NCBI RefSeq assembly: GCF_032921865.1
Contig: NZ_CP136684.1
Location: 292,501 to 356,500, forward strand
DNA from: Thalassospira lucentensis
Lineage (GTDB): Bacteria > Pseudomonadota > Alphaproteobacteria > Rhodospirillales > Thalassospiraceae
Length of the DNA stretch: 64,000 bases
Direction: 5' to 3'
Shown piece after piece: positions 1 to 9,657 of the stretch. The notes beneath the pieces were generated by a model. It saw only the letters and a program-made list of their open reading frames with translations. It ran no database searches and had not been told where the DNA came from. Every line of letters starts with the position of its first letter. Within the stretch, counting starts at the first letter, position 1. The position numbers and the translations under genes were made by a program.

Positions 1-758
1 AAATTAAAGGCATCGCTGAAATAGCGGCAATTCAGGGCATCAACCAGTGTCAAACCCATGCCGAGATTTACAAACGACATGGCGTGAACCGTCGTATGCA
101 CCTCGATGATACGATTGAACGCGATCCCGGCATCGTCATAAGCCCTGCGCAATTCCCGCGTGGTCGCATTTTCTGAATCAAGCGTGATCCAGGGGGATGT
201 TCCGGCATCTGCCAATGTCACTTCATCAAGCTGTGCCGCAGGGTGATCAAGTGGGACAGCACAGAAGCAGGGCAAATCCATCGAAACCGATTCATGGCTA
301 AGCGAGCTTTCGGATTTATCCACCAGCCCGATCTGATATTGCCCGGATGCCACTCCCTGCCGGATTACCGAACAGCCGGCATGATGGAGGCTGACCTGAA
401 CACCGGGATTCTTTTTCATGTAATCGGCAATCAGTTCAGGCAGAAAGCGATAGGCAGGGCCAAAGATGGAACAGATCCGCAAACGCCCCCCCTTATTATT
501 GCGCGCCGCTTTCAGACTGTCTTCAAGATGACTAAGCCCCTGCAGGATTGAATAAACTTCATCATGCAGAAAGTGCGCTTCATCGGTCGGCAGGAGTTTA
601 CCGTTATGCCGCACAAACAGCTTGTAGCCGATTTCCGCCTCGAAATTCGCCAGCATCTTGCTGGCGGCGGGCTGGCTGACGAAGCTTCGCTCGGCGGCGC
701 GGGTGATGCTGCCGGTGACAAAAACCTCGTGAAATATCCGTAAGCGCTTGATATTCAT
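1..758 (-). CDS. LysR-family transcriptional regulator, 3' end cut by window start
   Basis: DNA-binding regulator of the LysR family. Read from ATG at 758 on the minus strand it opens with MNIKRLRIFHEVFVTGSITR and a winged-helix segment containing SFVSQPAASKMLANFE, the usual LysR recognition helix. The effector-binding domain follows from about residue 90 (GGRLRICSIFGPAYRF). About 252 codons are inside the window and no stop is reached, so the last roughly 50 residues are missing. It diverges from the amino-acid ABC transport operon starting at 947, so it is the likely local regulator of that operon (inference from position). The ligand cannot be read from the sequence. Confidence 0.85.
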   Translation of the reverse strand, partial: MNIKRLRIFHEVFVTGSITRAAERSFVSQPAASKMLANFEAEIGYKLFVRHNGKLLPTDEAHFLHDEVYSILQGLSHLEDSLKAARNNKGGRLRICSIFGPAYRFLPELIADYMKKNPGVQVSLHHAGCSVIRQGVASGQYQIGLVDKSESSLSHESVSMDLPCFCAVPLDHPAAQLDEVTLADAGTSPWITLDSENATTRELRRAYDDAGIAFNRIIEVHTTVHAMSFVNLGMGLTLVDALNCRYFSDAFN

Positions 759-763
759 CAATC

Positions 764-778
764 ATAACTCAAAGTTAT
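764..778. promoter_or_regulatory. Inverted repeat with LysR-box form T-N11-A
   Basis: ATAACTCAAAGTTAT is a perfect 6-bp inverted repeat with a 3-bp centre. It contains T (765)-N11-A (777), the classical LysR half-site pattern. It lies 6 bp upstream of the LysR start codon and 169 bp before the transporter operon, so it fits an autoregulatory or activation site for the divergent pair. The remaining gap to 946 shows no gene. Confidence 0.5.
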
Positions 779-946
779 CAAACCATCAGAAACATTCAAT
801 ACCATTATTTCTGTTCTTATCCTAGGATCACGACGATTTTTGCGCGGGGCCGGAAATCGCGTCTGATGCAGCAGCATGAAAGACCACGATACGGAAAACC
901 GATTTGCAGAGACGGCATCAACGAGAACCTTAATCAGGGAAGCATA

Positions 947-1987
947 ATGAATAAATTTGCCTTGGCTCTGGCTGTGAGCGCAGCCATGATTTTCGTCCAG
1001 ACGTCGGCCAGTCAGGCCGAAGAAGGCACATCGACACTTCAGACCGTCAAGGATCGCGGCAGTGTTAGCTGTGTGATCGGGAATTCCTTCCCGGGCTTTT
1101 ACAGCCTGAACAAGGAAGGTGAATGGCAGGGCATGGACATCGATATGTGCCGTGGCGTTGCCGCAGCCGTTTTCGGAGATGCAGGCAAGGTCAACTTCCT
1201 GCCGGTTCAGTGGGCACAAAGCTTTACCACGATCAAAAGCGGCAAGGGCGACATCCTTTCCAAAGGCATGACCTGGACGCTGTCACGTGATGTGAGCCAG
1301 GGCCTCGACTTCCTTGATACCTATTTCTATGACGGTCAGGGTTTCATGGTCCGCAAGGACCTTGGTGTCACGTCCGTTAAAGAACTTCAAGGTGCGACGG
1401 TCTGCGTGCTGACCGGCACATCAAGCGAACTGAACCTTGCCGATTACAGCCGGACACATGCTCTGGACCTGAAAACGGTTGTTTTCGATGATTCCGCCGT
1501 GCGCAACACTGCGTTCTTTAACGATAACTGCGATGCGCTGACCAATGACAAGTCCGGCCTTGCAGCACAGCGTTCCGCCGCACCGAACCCGGCAGATTAT
1601 GTTGTTCTGCCCGAAACCATTTCCAAGGAAGCCCTGTCATTTGCCGTCAAACAGAATGACAGCGAATGGGCCAATGTCGTGAAATGGACCTTCCAGGCGA
1701 TGGTTGCCGCCGAGGAATACGGCATCACCTCGGAAAATGTTGATGACATGCGCGCCAATTCGGAAAGCCCGATCATCCGTCGTATTCTGGGGGTCGAAGG
1801 CGATCTGCATGTCGGCCTCGGATTGCCGCAGGACTGGGCCTATCAGGTCATCAAGAATGTCGGCAATTACGGCGAAATCTATGAACGCAATGTCGGCCCC
1901 GACAGCATTCTCGGTCTGGACCGCGAAGGTACGCTCAATGCCCTTTGGCAGGATGGCGGCCTGATGTATGCAAAGTCATTCCGTTAA
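947..1987 (+). CDS. Amino-acid ABC transporter periplasmic binding protein (AapJ/BztA type)
   Basis: Periplasmic solute-binding protein of a polar amino-acid uptake system; it captures substrate and delivers it to the two permeases encoded next. The 346-residue product has a signal peptide (residues 1-24, cleavage after SQA) and a family-3 solute-binding fold: VKDRGSVSCVIGNSFPGFYS, then GMDIDMCRGVAAAVFGD, later CVLTGTSSELNLADY. The ATG at 947 is chosen because it starts the signal peptide and has a GGGA Shine-Dalgarno just upstream; longer readings lack one. First gene of an operon with 2056, 3262, 4602 and probably 5423. Aap/Bzt systems carry general L-amino acids or Glu/Gln/Asp/Asn; the exact substrate here is unknown. 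Confidence 0.9.
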   Translation: MNKFALALAVSAAMIFVQTSASQAEEGTSTLQTVKDRGSVSCVIGNSFPGFYSLNKEGEWQGMDIDMCRGVAAAVFGDAGKVNFLPVQWAQSFTTIKSGKGDILSKGMTWTLSRDVSQGLDFLDTYFYDGQGFMVRKDLGVTSVKELQGATVCVLTGTSSELNLADYSRTHALDLKTVVFDDSAVRNTAFFNDNCDALTNDKSGLAAQRSAAPNPADYVVLPETISKEALSFAVKQNDSEWANVVKWTFQAMVAAEEYGITSENVDDMRANSESPIIRRILGVEGDLHVGLGLPQDWAYQVIKNVGNYGEIYERNVGPDSILGLDREGTLNALWQDGGLMYAKSFR

Positions 1988-2055
1988 TTCCGTACGTTCA
2001 GGCAGGCTGGTGATCCAGCCTGCCTGAATGCCCCACATTCCAACGGTTATCCGGT

Positions 2056-3258
2056 ATGAACTTTGTTTCGCCATCGCATCCAAAACCCGGCATTGCGCAC
2101 AGTATTTTTTCCTGCCTGAACAAGGATTCAACACGTGGTGTGGTCATTCAGGCCGCAACGCTTGGCCTTGTGCTGGCAACTCTTTTGTATCTGTTTTCAA
2201 ATTCTGCGCAGAACCTTGACAGGCTCGGTCTGAGTTTCGGGTTTGACTTTCTGCAAACGACCGCTGGCTTTGACATTAGCTGGAGCCTGATCGCCTATGA
2301 CCCGAGCATGAGCTATTGGCGGGTCTTTCTGGTCGGGATCGTCAACACCCTGTTCCTGTCATTCTGTGTCATTGTCTTTGGCACCATTCTCGGCACCATT
2401 GTTGGCATTTTGCGTCTATCCCCTAACCCGCTGGTATCGCAACTGGCGCGCTGTTATGTCGAGGTGGTCCGCAATGTCCCGCTGCTGATCCAGATTATTT
2501 TCTGGTTCACCACCGTCTTTTCCGCCCTACCCCCACCGCGCAGCGGTTACGGATTTGCCGGACTGGTCTTTTTGAACAATCGCGGCTTTTACATGCCATC
2601 CGCCGTCACCGATATGTCCGGTTGGCTGATAGCAGCCGGAAGCCTGATATTGCTTGGCCCCCTCTGGTTCTTGTTGCGTGGCATACGTCGCCAGCAACGC
2701 CAGAACGGATCGGTCAGCCGTTCGTATCGGATTGCCTTTGCCCTCTGGGGACTTGTGTTATGTGGCATGGCCCTGATCGTTGGCAGTTCATTGCGCTGGT
2801 CTGTACCCGCGTTGCAGGGCTTCAATATCGAGGGTGGCATGTTTTTGCCCTCGGCATTTGGCGCGGCCTTTATCGCAATGACGGTTTACCGGTCCGCCGC
2901 CATTGCCGAGACCGTGCGTGCGGGCATGGAGTCCATCAGCAAAGGCCAACATGAAGCCGCCGCGACCATCGGCTTTTCACGGTTTCAGACGCTTCGCCTG
3001 ATCCTGATTCCACAGGCCATTCGCGCCATTATTCCGCCTCTTGCCAATTCCTGGCTGGTCGCGACCAAGGATTCGTCGCTTGCCGTCGCCATCGGCTTTC
3101 CCGAATTGGTGTCGGTCTTTATGCAGACATCGGTCAACCAGACGGGGCGCGCGATTGAGATCATTGCAATGGTGATGGGCTTTTACATCGTGGTCAGTCT
3201 GATCATTTCGTATCTGCTCAACAAATATAACGCCCATATGCAGTTCAAGGCGAGGTAA
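2056..3258 (+). CDS. Amino-acid ABC transporter permease (AapQ/BztB type)
   Basis: Inner-membrane permease that pairs with the next gene product to form the transport channel. It has 400 residues. It shows the AapQ/BztB layout: an N-terminal membrane segment, a long periplasmic insertion, a central group of hydrophobic segments, and the cytoplasmic EAA loop at about residues 295-325 (GQHEAAATIGFSRFQTLRL) that contacts the ATPase. The motif EVVRNVPLLIQIIFW at about 136-150 is typical of the HisM family. It is followed 3 bp later by the second permease. Confidence 0.9.
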   Translation: MNFVSPSHPKPGIAHSIFSCLNKDSTRGVVIQAATLGLVLATLLYLFSNSAQNLDRLGLSFGFDFLQTTAGFDISWSLIAYDPSMSYWRVFLVGIVNTLFLSFCVIVFGTILGTIVGILRLSPNPLVSQLARCYVEVVRNVPLLIQIIFWFTTVFSALPPPRSGYGFAGLVFLNNRGFYMPSAVTDMSGWLIAAGSLILLGPLWFLLRGIRRQQRQNGSVSRSYRIAFALWGLVLCGMALIVGSSLRWSVPALQGFNIEGGMFLPSAFGAAFIAMTVYRSAAIAETVRAGMESISKGQHEAAATIGFSRFQTLRLILIPQAIRAIIPPLANSWLVATKDSSLAVAIGFPELVSVFMQTSVNQTGRAIEIIAMVMGFYIVVSLIISYLLNKYNAHMQFKAR

Positions 3259-3261
3259 GCA

Positions 3262-4605
3262 ATGTCTGAACAGGATCTCAAACATTTCGTTCCCACCCCG
3301 CCCCGCCTTCCGGCCACGAACGAGCAAAACCTGCTGCGTCGCATTCAAAAGCAATGCTTTAACAGCATCGGCAACAGCCTGCTGACCATTTCGGTTCTCG
3401 TGCTGATCTATTATGTCGCGAAATCGTTTCTGGACTGGGCTGTCTTCAACGCGGTGTGGAATGCGGCCACCCGGCGCGAATGCATGGATATAAGCCCGGA
3501 TGGCGCCTGCTGGGCCGGTGTGATCGACTGGTTTAACGGCCTGATTTACGGGCGTTATCCGGATGAAGAACAATGGCGCGTCAATGGCGGTGTCATCATG
3601 GGGCTTTTGTGGTTATTGCCCCTGATGACCCGGCGTATTGCCTATCGCAATTCCATCCTGATCAGCTGGATCACGCTGTATCCGTTTCTTGGGGCCTATA
3701 TGTTCCTTGGCGGCACCTTCGGGCAAGATGTCGGGATCATTCATATGGTCTTTACGTCGCTGGCGGCGGGCTACTTCATCCTGCTTTATCTGAACTGGAT
3801 GCTGTGTGCGGCCGGGCAATCTTCGCTGCCGGAAATGGTGACACCGCTGACGTCAAGGCTGATACGTCGCGGGCAATATATGAACGGCTTCCTGCTGGTC
3901 TGGGCCGTTCTGTCAATCCTTTGCGGCCTCGTACTGGCGCAGGTGCATCTGGAACCGGTTCCGGTGGATCATTGGGGCGGATTGTTCCTCACACTGATCA
4001 TCGCGTCCTTTGCGATTACCATGTCCATTCCGGTTGGCATTCTGCTGGCACTCGGGCGACGCTCGAAACTACCGGTCATTCACTGGCTATCGATGATGCT
4101 GATCGAACTGGTACGAGCGGTGCCGCTGATTACCGTTCTGTTCATGGCTGTCACCCTTTTGCCGATCTTTTTGCCAAGTGGTGCCGAGCCCAACAAACTC
4201 TCGCAAGTCCTGTTTGCGGTTTGCCTGTTTGCCGGGGCCTATATGGCCGAAAACATCCGCGGCGGCCTGCAAGCCATTCCCGACGGCCAATATGAAGCCG
4301 CCCAGACACTGGGGCTTGGATATTGGCTGACCATGGGTCTGATCATTCTGCCACAGGCGATGCGGCTGATGATCCCGAACATCATGACATCCTTTATCAG
4401 CATGCTCAAAGACACGACCCTGGTGTCGATCATCGGCCTGTTCGACATCATGTTGATGGCGCGCAATATCTCCAACGACAAAAACTGGATCGGTCTTCAT
4501 ACAGAGCCGCTTGCCCTTATTTCGATCCTGTTCTTCGTGATGTGCTACGGCATGTCGCAATACAGCCTGAACCTTGAAAAACGACTGAAAGCGCATCGCT
4601 CATGA
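3262..4605 (+). CDS. Amino-acid ABC transporter permease (AapM/BztC type)
   Basis: Second inner-membrane permease of the polar amino-acid importer, 447 residues and multi-spanning. The C-terminal half holds the conserved permease domain with [20 protein letters not shown] and the EAA loop at about residue 342 ([20 protein letters not shown]). The long N-terminal extension with extra membrane segments is characteristic of AapM/BztC rather than of the short HisQ/M type. Its stop overlaps the ATPase start by 4 bp (ATGA), a sign of translational coupling. Confidence 0.9.
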   Translation: MSEQDLKHFVPTPPRLPATNEQNLLRRIQKQCFNSIGNSLLTISVLVLIYYVAKSFLDWAVFNAVWNAATRRECMDISPDGACWAGVIDWFNGLIYGRYPDEEQWRVNGGVIMGLLWLLPLMTRRIAYRNSILISWITLYPFLGAYMFLGGTFGQDVGIIHMVFTSLAAGYFILLYLNWMLCAAGQSSLPEMVTPLTSRLIRRGQYMNGFLLVWAVLSILCGLVLAQVHLEPVPVDHWGGLFLTLIIASFAITMSIPVGILLALGRRSKLPVIHWLSMMLIELVRAVPLITVLFMAVTLLPIFLPSGAEPNKLSQVLFAVCLFAGAYMAENIRGGLQAIPDGQYEAAQTLGLGYWLTMGLIILPQAMRLMIPNIMTSFISMLKDTTLVSIIGLFDIMLMARNISNDKNWIGLHTEPLALISILFFVMCYGMSQYSLNLEKRLKAHRS

Positions 4606-5372
4606 CTCTGTCCGCCCCTCAGGCACCGGCAGGTAAACTGTCCCGTCCGGCCATTGAAATCGATAACCTGAACAAATGGTTTGGATCCTATCATGCATTG
4701 CGTGACGTCTCCCTGACCGTTGGCGAGCAGGAGATCATGGTTGTCTGCGGCCCCTCTGGCTCCGGCAAGTCCACTTTGATCCGCTGCCTCAATCATCTTG
4801 AGGAATATCAGGAGGGCCGGATCTGCGTCTTTGGGCAGGAACTTGCCCGCGATCAGAAAAGCGACCGTTTCATTCATCAAACCATGGGCATGGTATTTCA
4901 GAACTTTAATCTGTTTCCCCATCTCACGGTTCTACAGAATTGCACGCTTGGCCTGACATGGTTGCGCAAGAAAACCGAAAGCGAAGCCCGTGATATCGCC
5001 ATGGGATTGCTTGAACGTGTTGGTATCGAGCATCTTGCGGATCGCTTCCCCGGGCAGCTTTCCGGCGGCCAGCAGCAGCGCGTTGCGATTTCGCGGTCAC
5101 TTGCGATGGATCCGAAAATCATGCTGTTTGATGAACCGACATCTGCCCTGGACCCGGAAATGGTCAAGGAGGTGCTTGATGTGATGGTTAAACTGGCGGA
5201 AACCGGTATGACCATGGTGTGTGTCACCCACGAAATGCAGTTCGCCCGTCAGGTTGCGGACCGCGTGGTCTTCATGCAGGACGGCGAAATTGTTGAAGTC
5301 GGCCCACCTGAGCAGGTCCTCTTGCATCCGCAATGGGATCGCACGCGGGAGTTCCTTGATCACATTCTTTAG
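4602..5372 (+). CDS. Amino-acid ABC transporter ATP-binding protein (AapP/BztD type)
   Basis: Cytoplasmic ATPase that powers the importer. All nucleotide-binding motifs are intact in 256 residues: Walker A GPSGSGKS (about 50-57), Q-loop [12 protein letters not shown], signature [16 protein letters not shown] (about 152), Walker [15 protein letters not shown] (about 172) and switch histidine VTHEM (about 208). The MVFQ...NFNLFPH form is typical of the polar amino-acid (HisP/GlnQ) group. Its start overlaps the preceding permease by 4 bp. Confidence 0.93.
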   Translation: MTLSAPQAPAGKLSRPAIEIDNLNKWFGSYHALRDVSLTVGEQEIMVVCGPSGSGKSTLIRCLNHLEEYQEGRICVFGQELARDQKSDRFIHQTMGMVFQNFNLFPHLTVLQNCTLGLTWLRKKTESEARDIAMGLLERVGIEHLADRFPGQLSGGQQQRVAISRSLAMDPKIMLFDEPTSALDPEMVKEVLDVMVKLAETGMTMVCVTHEMQFARQVADRVVFMQDGEIVEVGPPEQVLLHPQWDRTREFLDHIL

Positions 5373-5422
5373 GTCCTAGTCTCCTAATCCCCGATACACG
5401 CCCTGAAACGGAACACATCGAG

Positions 5423-6733
5423 ATGTTGGCAAAACATTCATCGAACTATATCCATGCGCCTTATTGGCAGGCGGCCATCGTGCCGGAAAAAACAGAAGCA
5501 TTGATCAACCGTCGCGATCTTCCCGACCGTGCCGATACCGTAATTATCGGCGGGGGATATACCGGCATTTCCGCGGCCATCACCCTTGCCCGCGCAGGGC
5601 AGAAGGTCGTTGTTTTCGAAGCCGACGCGTTCGGCAACGGTGCCAGCAGCCGCAATGGCGGGATGCTTGGTCCGAGCTTTAGCAAACTCGGTGAAAATGG
5701 CCTTGAACGCCAATATGGCCGCGAACAGGTTCACGCCACGATCCGCGAAAGTCTGTCTGCCTTTAACTGGCTGGTGAATTTCATTCGCGACGAACAGATC
5801 GACTGCGACCTTCAGATATGCGGCCGTTTTCGCGGCGCCAGTCACCCCGCTCACTATGCCGGTCTGATCGAACAGGCCAGCGAAATCGCCAAGATCGTCG
5901 ACTTCCCCGCAATTGAAATCAGCCGCGCCCAACAGGGTGAGGAAGTCGGGTCAGATGCCTATTATGGCGGCGTGGTTTATCCGACCGATGGTGCGGTTCA
6001 TCCGGCCAAGCTTTTTCAGGGCCTGTGTGAAATTGCAAAGCGCGACGGGGCATTGCTGTTTGATCACAGTCCGGTACGTCAGGTGATCAAAAACAACAGC
6101 CAGTTCATCGTCAGCATCGATGACAAAAAGATCACCGCCGATCATGTCATCATCGCGACCAACGGCTATACGGGCGGGCCGTTTGGTAAATTCAAACGCC
6201 GCCTGATTCCGATCCGATCCGCGATGATCGCCACCGAAGAATTGCCGGAATCCGTCATCCGGTCGGTATCCCCCAAACTGCGCTGTCACGGCAGCACCGA
6301 ACGTCTCTCGGTCTATTACCGCCCCTCCCCCGATGGCAAACGCATCCTGTTTGGCGGGCGGTCGCTTGGTTATGGTGATTGCCCGCAGATATATCATAAA
6401 TACCTGCAAAACTTCATGACGCGCCTGTTCCCACAGCTCTCAAACGCAAAGCTTGATTACGTCTGGTCGGGCAAAATCGCCTACACGTTCGATCATGTCC
6501 CCCATATCGGGGTAATGGATGGCATGCATTATGCCATGGGCTATTGCGGATCGGGCGTGGGACGGGCGAATTACTTCGGACGCAAGATTGCGCAAAAGGT
6601 GCTTGATCAGGCCGAAGGCTACACAATCTTTGAAGAATTCCCCTTCAAGACCCGCCCGTTCTATACCGGTCATCCATGGTTCCTGCCCGCGATCATGAAA
6701 TGGCACAGTCTGGCGGATCGACTTGGGTTTTAG
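5423..6733 (+). CDS. FAD-dependent amine/amino-acid oxidoreductase (DAO family, PuuB-like)
   Basis: Predicted flavoprotein that oxidises an amine or amino acid. The 436-residue product has the dinucleotide-binding motif VIIGGGYTGISAAITLARAG at about residues 40-59, followed by SSRNGGMLGPSF, which in gamma-glutamylputrescine oxidases and related DAO enzymes surrounds the FAD. The C-terminal GYCGSGVGRANYFGRKIA (about 373) is the usual second FAD contact. It starts 50 bp after the ATPase gene and precedes a terminator, so it is probably the last gene of the uptake operon and oxidises the imported compound or its derivative (inference). Substrate not identifiable. Confidence 0.82.
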   Translation: MLAKHSSNYIHAPYWQAAIVPEKTEALINRRDLPDRADTVIIGGGYTGISAAITLARAGQKVVVFEADAFGNGASSRNGGMLGPSFSKLGENGLERQYGREQVHATIRESLSAFNWLVNFIRDEQIDCDLQICGRFRGASHPAHYAGLIEQASEIAKIVDFPAIEISRAQQGEEVGSDAYYGGVVYPTDGAVHPAKLFQGLCEIAKRDGALLFDHSPVRQVIKNNSQFIVSIDDKKITADHVIIATNGYTGGPFGKFKRRLIPIRSAMIATEELPESVIRSVSPKLRCHGSTERLSVYYRPSPDGKRILFGGRSLGYGDCPQIYHKYLQNFMTRLFPQLSNAKLDYVWSGKIAYTFDHVPHIGVMDGMHYAMGYCGSGVGRANYFGRKIAQKVLDQAEGYTIFEEFPFKTRPFYTGHPWFLPAIMKWHSLADRLGF

Positions 6734-6764
6734 GGGGCGGCTTTAATCCCCTTGGAAATGTGAC

Positions 6765-6797
6765 AAGGGCGGCCTCATGGGACCGCCCTTTGTTTTT
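6765..6797 (+). terminator. Intrinsic terminator after the amino-acid uptake operon
   Basis: AAGGGCGG (6765-6772) pairs with CCGCCCTT (6783-6790), followed by TGTTTTT. It sits between the plus-strand oxidoreductase and the convergent exporter gene. Confidence 0.8.
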
Positions 6798-6819
6798 AAT
6801 CCATACCCGGTTGTTCCGC

Positions 6820-8616
6820 CTAGGCCGCATCCCGTTCAAACTGCAATTTGGCAAGTCGGCTATATAGCGGGCTGGATTCCAGAAGCTCCTGATGGGTCCC
6901 CACCGCAATCAGCTTGCCATCATCAATCACCGCGATCCGGTCGGCATGCAGCACAGTCGCCAGGCGGTGCGCGATCACAAGCGTGGTACGGGTTTTCATG
7001 ATGGTTTCAAGCGCCTTCTGAACCACCTGTTCGCTTTCGGCATCCAGCGCACTGGTGGCTTCATCCAGCAACAGGACCGACGGATTGCGCAGGATCGCAC
7101 GTGCAATCGCGATGCGCTGCCGCTGCCCGCCCGAAAGACGCACACCCTTTTCACCAAGGAAGCTGTCAAAACCGTCCGGCAGGCGATCAAGGAATTCTGT
7201 CGCATGGGCGGCATCGGCGGCGGCCCGGACATCTTCATCGGACGCATCCGGGCGGCCATAGCGGATGTTTTCCCACGCATTGGCGGCAAAGATCACCGGG
7301 TCTTGCGCCACAAGACCGATCCGTTCGCGGACCGATACCGGATCGGCGGTGCGGATATCGACATCATCAACCTTGATAACCCCGCTTGCCGGATCATAGA
7401 ATCGCAGCAAAAGCTGGAACACCGTCGTTTTACCGGCACCGGACGGGCCGACAAGCGCCACGGTTTCCCCCGGTTTGACCTGCAGCGAAAAACCGGTCAG
7501 AGCCGAACGATCCGGGCGCGCCGGGTAATGGAAAGTGACGTTTTCAAAACTGACATGGCCAAGATGCTTTTCGGGCATCTGCACCGGGTTTGCCGGTGCG
7601 GCAATGGCCGGTTTGGTTTCAAGCAGCCCCATCAGGCGTTCAGCCGCCCCTGCGGCACGCTGCAGATCACCGATCACTTCGCTGATCGCGCCGACCGAGC
7701 CCGCAACCACGATGGCATAAAACACAAAGGCGGAAAGATCGCCGGCCGAAATCGTGCCATCAAGCACATCATGCCCGCCGATCCACAGGATCGTGCCCAC
7801 CGCGCCAAAGACCATGACAATGACAACCGCGGTCAGAAGCGCCCGCGCCGAAATACGCGAAATCGCGGTTTTGAACGCCCCTTCGACGAAGCCGTCAAAC
7901 TTGTCGCTTTCGATCTTTTCGTGGGTATAGGCCTGCACGGTGCGCAGCGCATTGAGCGATTCTTCGGAAAAGGCACTGACATCGGCGATGCGGTCCTGTG
8001 CCTCGCGCGACAGGCGGCGCACCCGCCGCCCATAGCCAATGATCGGCACAACCACGAGCGGCACGACGAGCAGAACAAGTGCCGTCAGCTTGGGGCTGGT
8101 CACCGCCAGCATGGTCAGGCCACCAACAAACATCAGGATATTGCGAAGCGCGATCGACACACTTGATCCGATCACGACCTGCAAAAGGGTCGTATCCGTC
8201 GTCAGGCGCGAAAGAACTTCACCGGTACGGGTGACTTCAAAGAAACCCGGATCAAGCCGGATGATATGGGCATAAACCGCCGAACGGATATCGGCAACCA
8301 CGCGCTCTCCGATCCACGACACCAGAAAGAATCGCGCATAGCTTGCCCCGGCCATCAGAAGGGTGACTGCAAACAGAACAAAAAGCGCCTGATCAAGAAG
8401 GTCGGCATTGCCATCGGCAAATCCCCGATCGACAAGCATGCGCAACCCGCTGCCAAGCGCCAGAACCGTGCCAGAGGCAATCACCAGTGCGACCATTGCA
8501 CCGGCCACCTGCAAGCGATAGGGCAGGACAAAGGGGATAATGGCGCGAAGAGCGGAAAAATTACGACTGGAGTCCCTGTCTGCAAGACGGGGTGAAGTAC
8601 GGGGATTCAATGCCAC
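6820..8616 (-). CDS. ABC exporter, fused membrane and ATPase domains (MsbA-related)
   Basis: Half-transporter of the type I exporter fold that works as a homodimer in the inner membrane; alphaproteobacterial MsbA-related proteins are assumed to move lipids or hydrophobic compounds, but the cargo is not determined. The 598 residues comprise a six-helix membrane domain (about 25-320) and an ATPase domain with Walker A VGPSGAGKTT (about 388), signature LSGGQRQRIAIARAIL (about 493), Walker B VLLLDEATSALD (about 510) and a switch histidine (IAHRLAT). It lies 45 bp downstream of cyaY on the same strand, so the two are probably cotranscribed. Confidence 0.88.
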   Translation of the reverse strand: MALNPRTSPRLADRDSSRNFSALRAIIPFVLPYRLQVAGAMVALVIASGTVLALGSGLRMLVDRGFADGNADLLDQALFVLFAVTLLMAGASYARFFLVSWIGERVVADIRSAVYAHIIRLDPGFFEVTRTGEVLSRLTTDTTLLQVVIGSSVSIALRNILMFVGGLTMLAVTSPKLTALVLLVVPLVVVPIIGYGRRVRRLSREAQDRIADVSAFSEESLNALRTVQAYTHEKIESDKFDGFVEGAFKTAISRISARALLTAVVIVMVFGAVGTILWIGGHDVLDGTISAGDLSAFVFYAIVVAGSVGAISEVIGDLQRAAGAAERLMGLLETKPAIAAPANPVQMPEKHLGHVSFENVTFHYPARPDRSALTGFSLQVKPGETVALVGPSGAGKTTVFQLLLRFYDPASGVIKVDDVDIRTADPVSVRERIGLVAQDPVIFAANAWENIRYGRPDASDEDVRAAADAAHATEFLDRLPDGFDSFLGEKGVRLSGGQRQRIAIARAILRNPSVLLLDEATSALDAESEQVVQKALETIMKTRTTLVIAHRLATVLHADRIAVIDDGKLIAVGTHQELLESSPLYSRLAKLQFERDAA

Positions 8617-8661
8617 GGCAACCTTCCAGTTTACGCTTTTCCTGCCAATTCCGGGTCCCGA

Positions 8662-8994
8662 TCAGTCGAGATCAAGACGCCGCCCCGTCTTGACCGCAAG
8701 ATCAGCCGAAAGCTGATCGGTCAGCGTCGTCGAGCCACGGGTGGACGTCCAGCTTTCATTGTCTTCATCGAAATCATAATGGCTGGCACCACTGACCGGC
8801 GAGGACATCCAGATCTGGCGGTTCGGGCCGTGTTTATTGATGATGAACTGTTCACCCGAGTCGAGTTCGATCGTCAGGATTCCCGATTGCAGATCGACAT
8901 CAATATCGTCCCCCATCTCGTCATCAATATGATCCGAAAGGGTTTCAATGGTGTCATCAGCAAGCTGATGGAAGCGGGTTTCATCAAGGGCCAC
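8662..8994 (-). CDS. cyaY: Frataxin-family iron donor protein CyaY
   Basis: Small acidic iron-binding protein that modulates Fe-S cluster assembly. The sequence fits bacterial frataxin: an acidic first helix (ETLSDHIDDEMGDDIDVDLQ), the strand GILTIELDSGEQFIINKHGP and the conserved QIWMSSPVSGASHYDFD with the central tryptophan. The start is set at the GTG at 8994 because CGGAG lies 8 bases upstream and the 110-residue product then matches the usual frataxin length; an in-frame TTG at 9015 lacks a Shine-Dalgarno. A GGGGC/GCCCC hairpin (9018-9032) lies just before the ribosome-binding site. Confidence 0.85.
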   Translation of the reverse strand: MALDETRFHQLADDTIETLSDHIDDEMGDDIDVDLQSGILTIELDSGEQFIINKHGPNRQIWMSSPVSGASHYDFDEDNESWTSTRGSTTLTDQLSADLAVKTGRRLDLD

Positions 8995-9092
8995 GATCAA
9001 CACTCCGTCTGTCAAAAGGGGCTAAACGCCCCCTGGCAAGGCGACAATTCTATATGCTGGCGCACCATACTATATAAAGAGTCTCGCGCAAG

Positions 9093-9107
9093 TCTGCATC
9101 ATGCAGA
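9093..9107. promoter_or_regulatory. Perfect palindrome upstream of cyaY
   Basis: TCTGCATCATGCAGA has 7-bp arms around a single central base, about 100 bp before the cyaY start. It is operator-like in form. It does not match a Fur or Irr box as I know them, so the binding protein is unknown. Confidence 0.3.
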
Positions 9108-9217
9108 TGATGCGGATTAATGCCCCGAATAGTGTGCAATATCACCATAAACCGGGATCAAAAATGCCGGTCGCCCCCCTTAATCCCGGTTTATCCAAGA
9201 ATTCCCGGAGACAGGGG

Positions 9218-9246
9218 TTGCATAGGTCGATTTTTTACCTTATACA
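9218..9246 (+). promoter_or_regulatory. Sigma70-type promoter of rpmE
   Basis: -35 TTGCAT (9218-9223), 17-bp spacer, -10 TATACA (9241-9246). It lies 29 bp before the rpmE start, leaving a short leader of about 20 nt. Confidence 0.65.
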
Positions 9247-9275
9247 CCGCGCTTCAAATTCCGGAGTGATAGGCG

Positions 9276-9500
9276 ATGAAAAAAGACATCCATCCCGATT
9301 ACCATGAAATCACCGTTCAGATGACGGACGGCAGCAGCTTCACCACCAAATCGACCTGGGGCAATCCGGGCGACGTTCTGAAGCTTGACATCGATCCGAA
9401 AAGCCATCCGGCTTGGACTGGTGTTCATCGTCTGCTCGACAGCGGCGGTCAGCTCGCGAAGTTCAAAAAACGCTTCGCCGGTTTCAATATCGGTAACTAA
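9276..9500 (+). CDS. rpmE: 50S ribosomal protein L31
   Basis: Small protein of the large ribosomal subunit at the subunit interface. The 74-residue product [20 protein letters not shown], the central [24 protein letters not shown] and the end KFKKRFAGF are diagnostic of L31. Position 29 of the S-TWG motif is preceded by Lys and no CXXC is present, so this is the zinc-free (C-minus) form. It has its own promoter (9218) and terminator (9536). Confidence 0.96.
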   Translation: MKKDIHPDYHEITVQMTDGSSFTTKSTWGNPGDVLKLDIDPKSHPAWTGVHRLLDSGGQLAKFKKRFAGFNIGN

Positions 9501-9535
9501 GCAAAGTTCGCCTTTCTGGCGATCTATGGGATCAG

Positions 9536-9576
9536 CGCCCGCTAGCGTCTTTACGATGCTGCGGGCGTTTTTCTTT
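9536..9576 (+). terminator. Intrinsic terminator of rpmE
   Basis: CGCCCGC (9536-9542) pairs with GCGGGCG (9561-9567). The stem extends inward through AGCGTC/GATGCT (one G-U) and is followed by TTTTTCTTTT. Confidence 0.85.
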
Positions 9577-9657
9577 TCCGGATGCAAAATCAGGATGACG
9601 TGCAACCCAGCTATACGGGGGCATTAGGCATATTTAATGGTCATCCGGACATTTTCT

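Noticed and set aside
6892-8166. Long plus-strand frame of 424 codons opposite the ABC exporter
   Set aside because: Antisense shadow of a clear ABC exporter; composition is Arg/His-rich with no domain.
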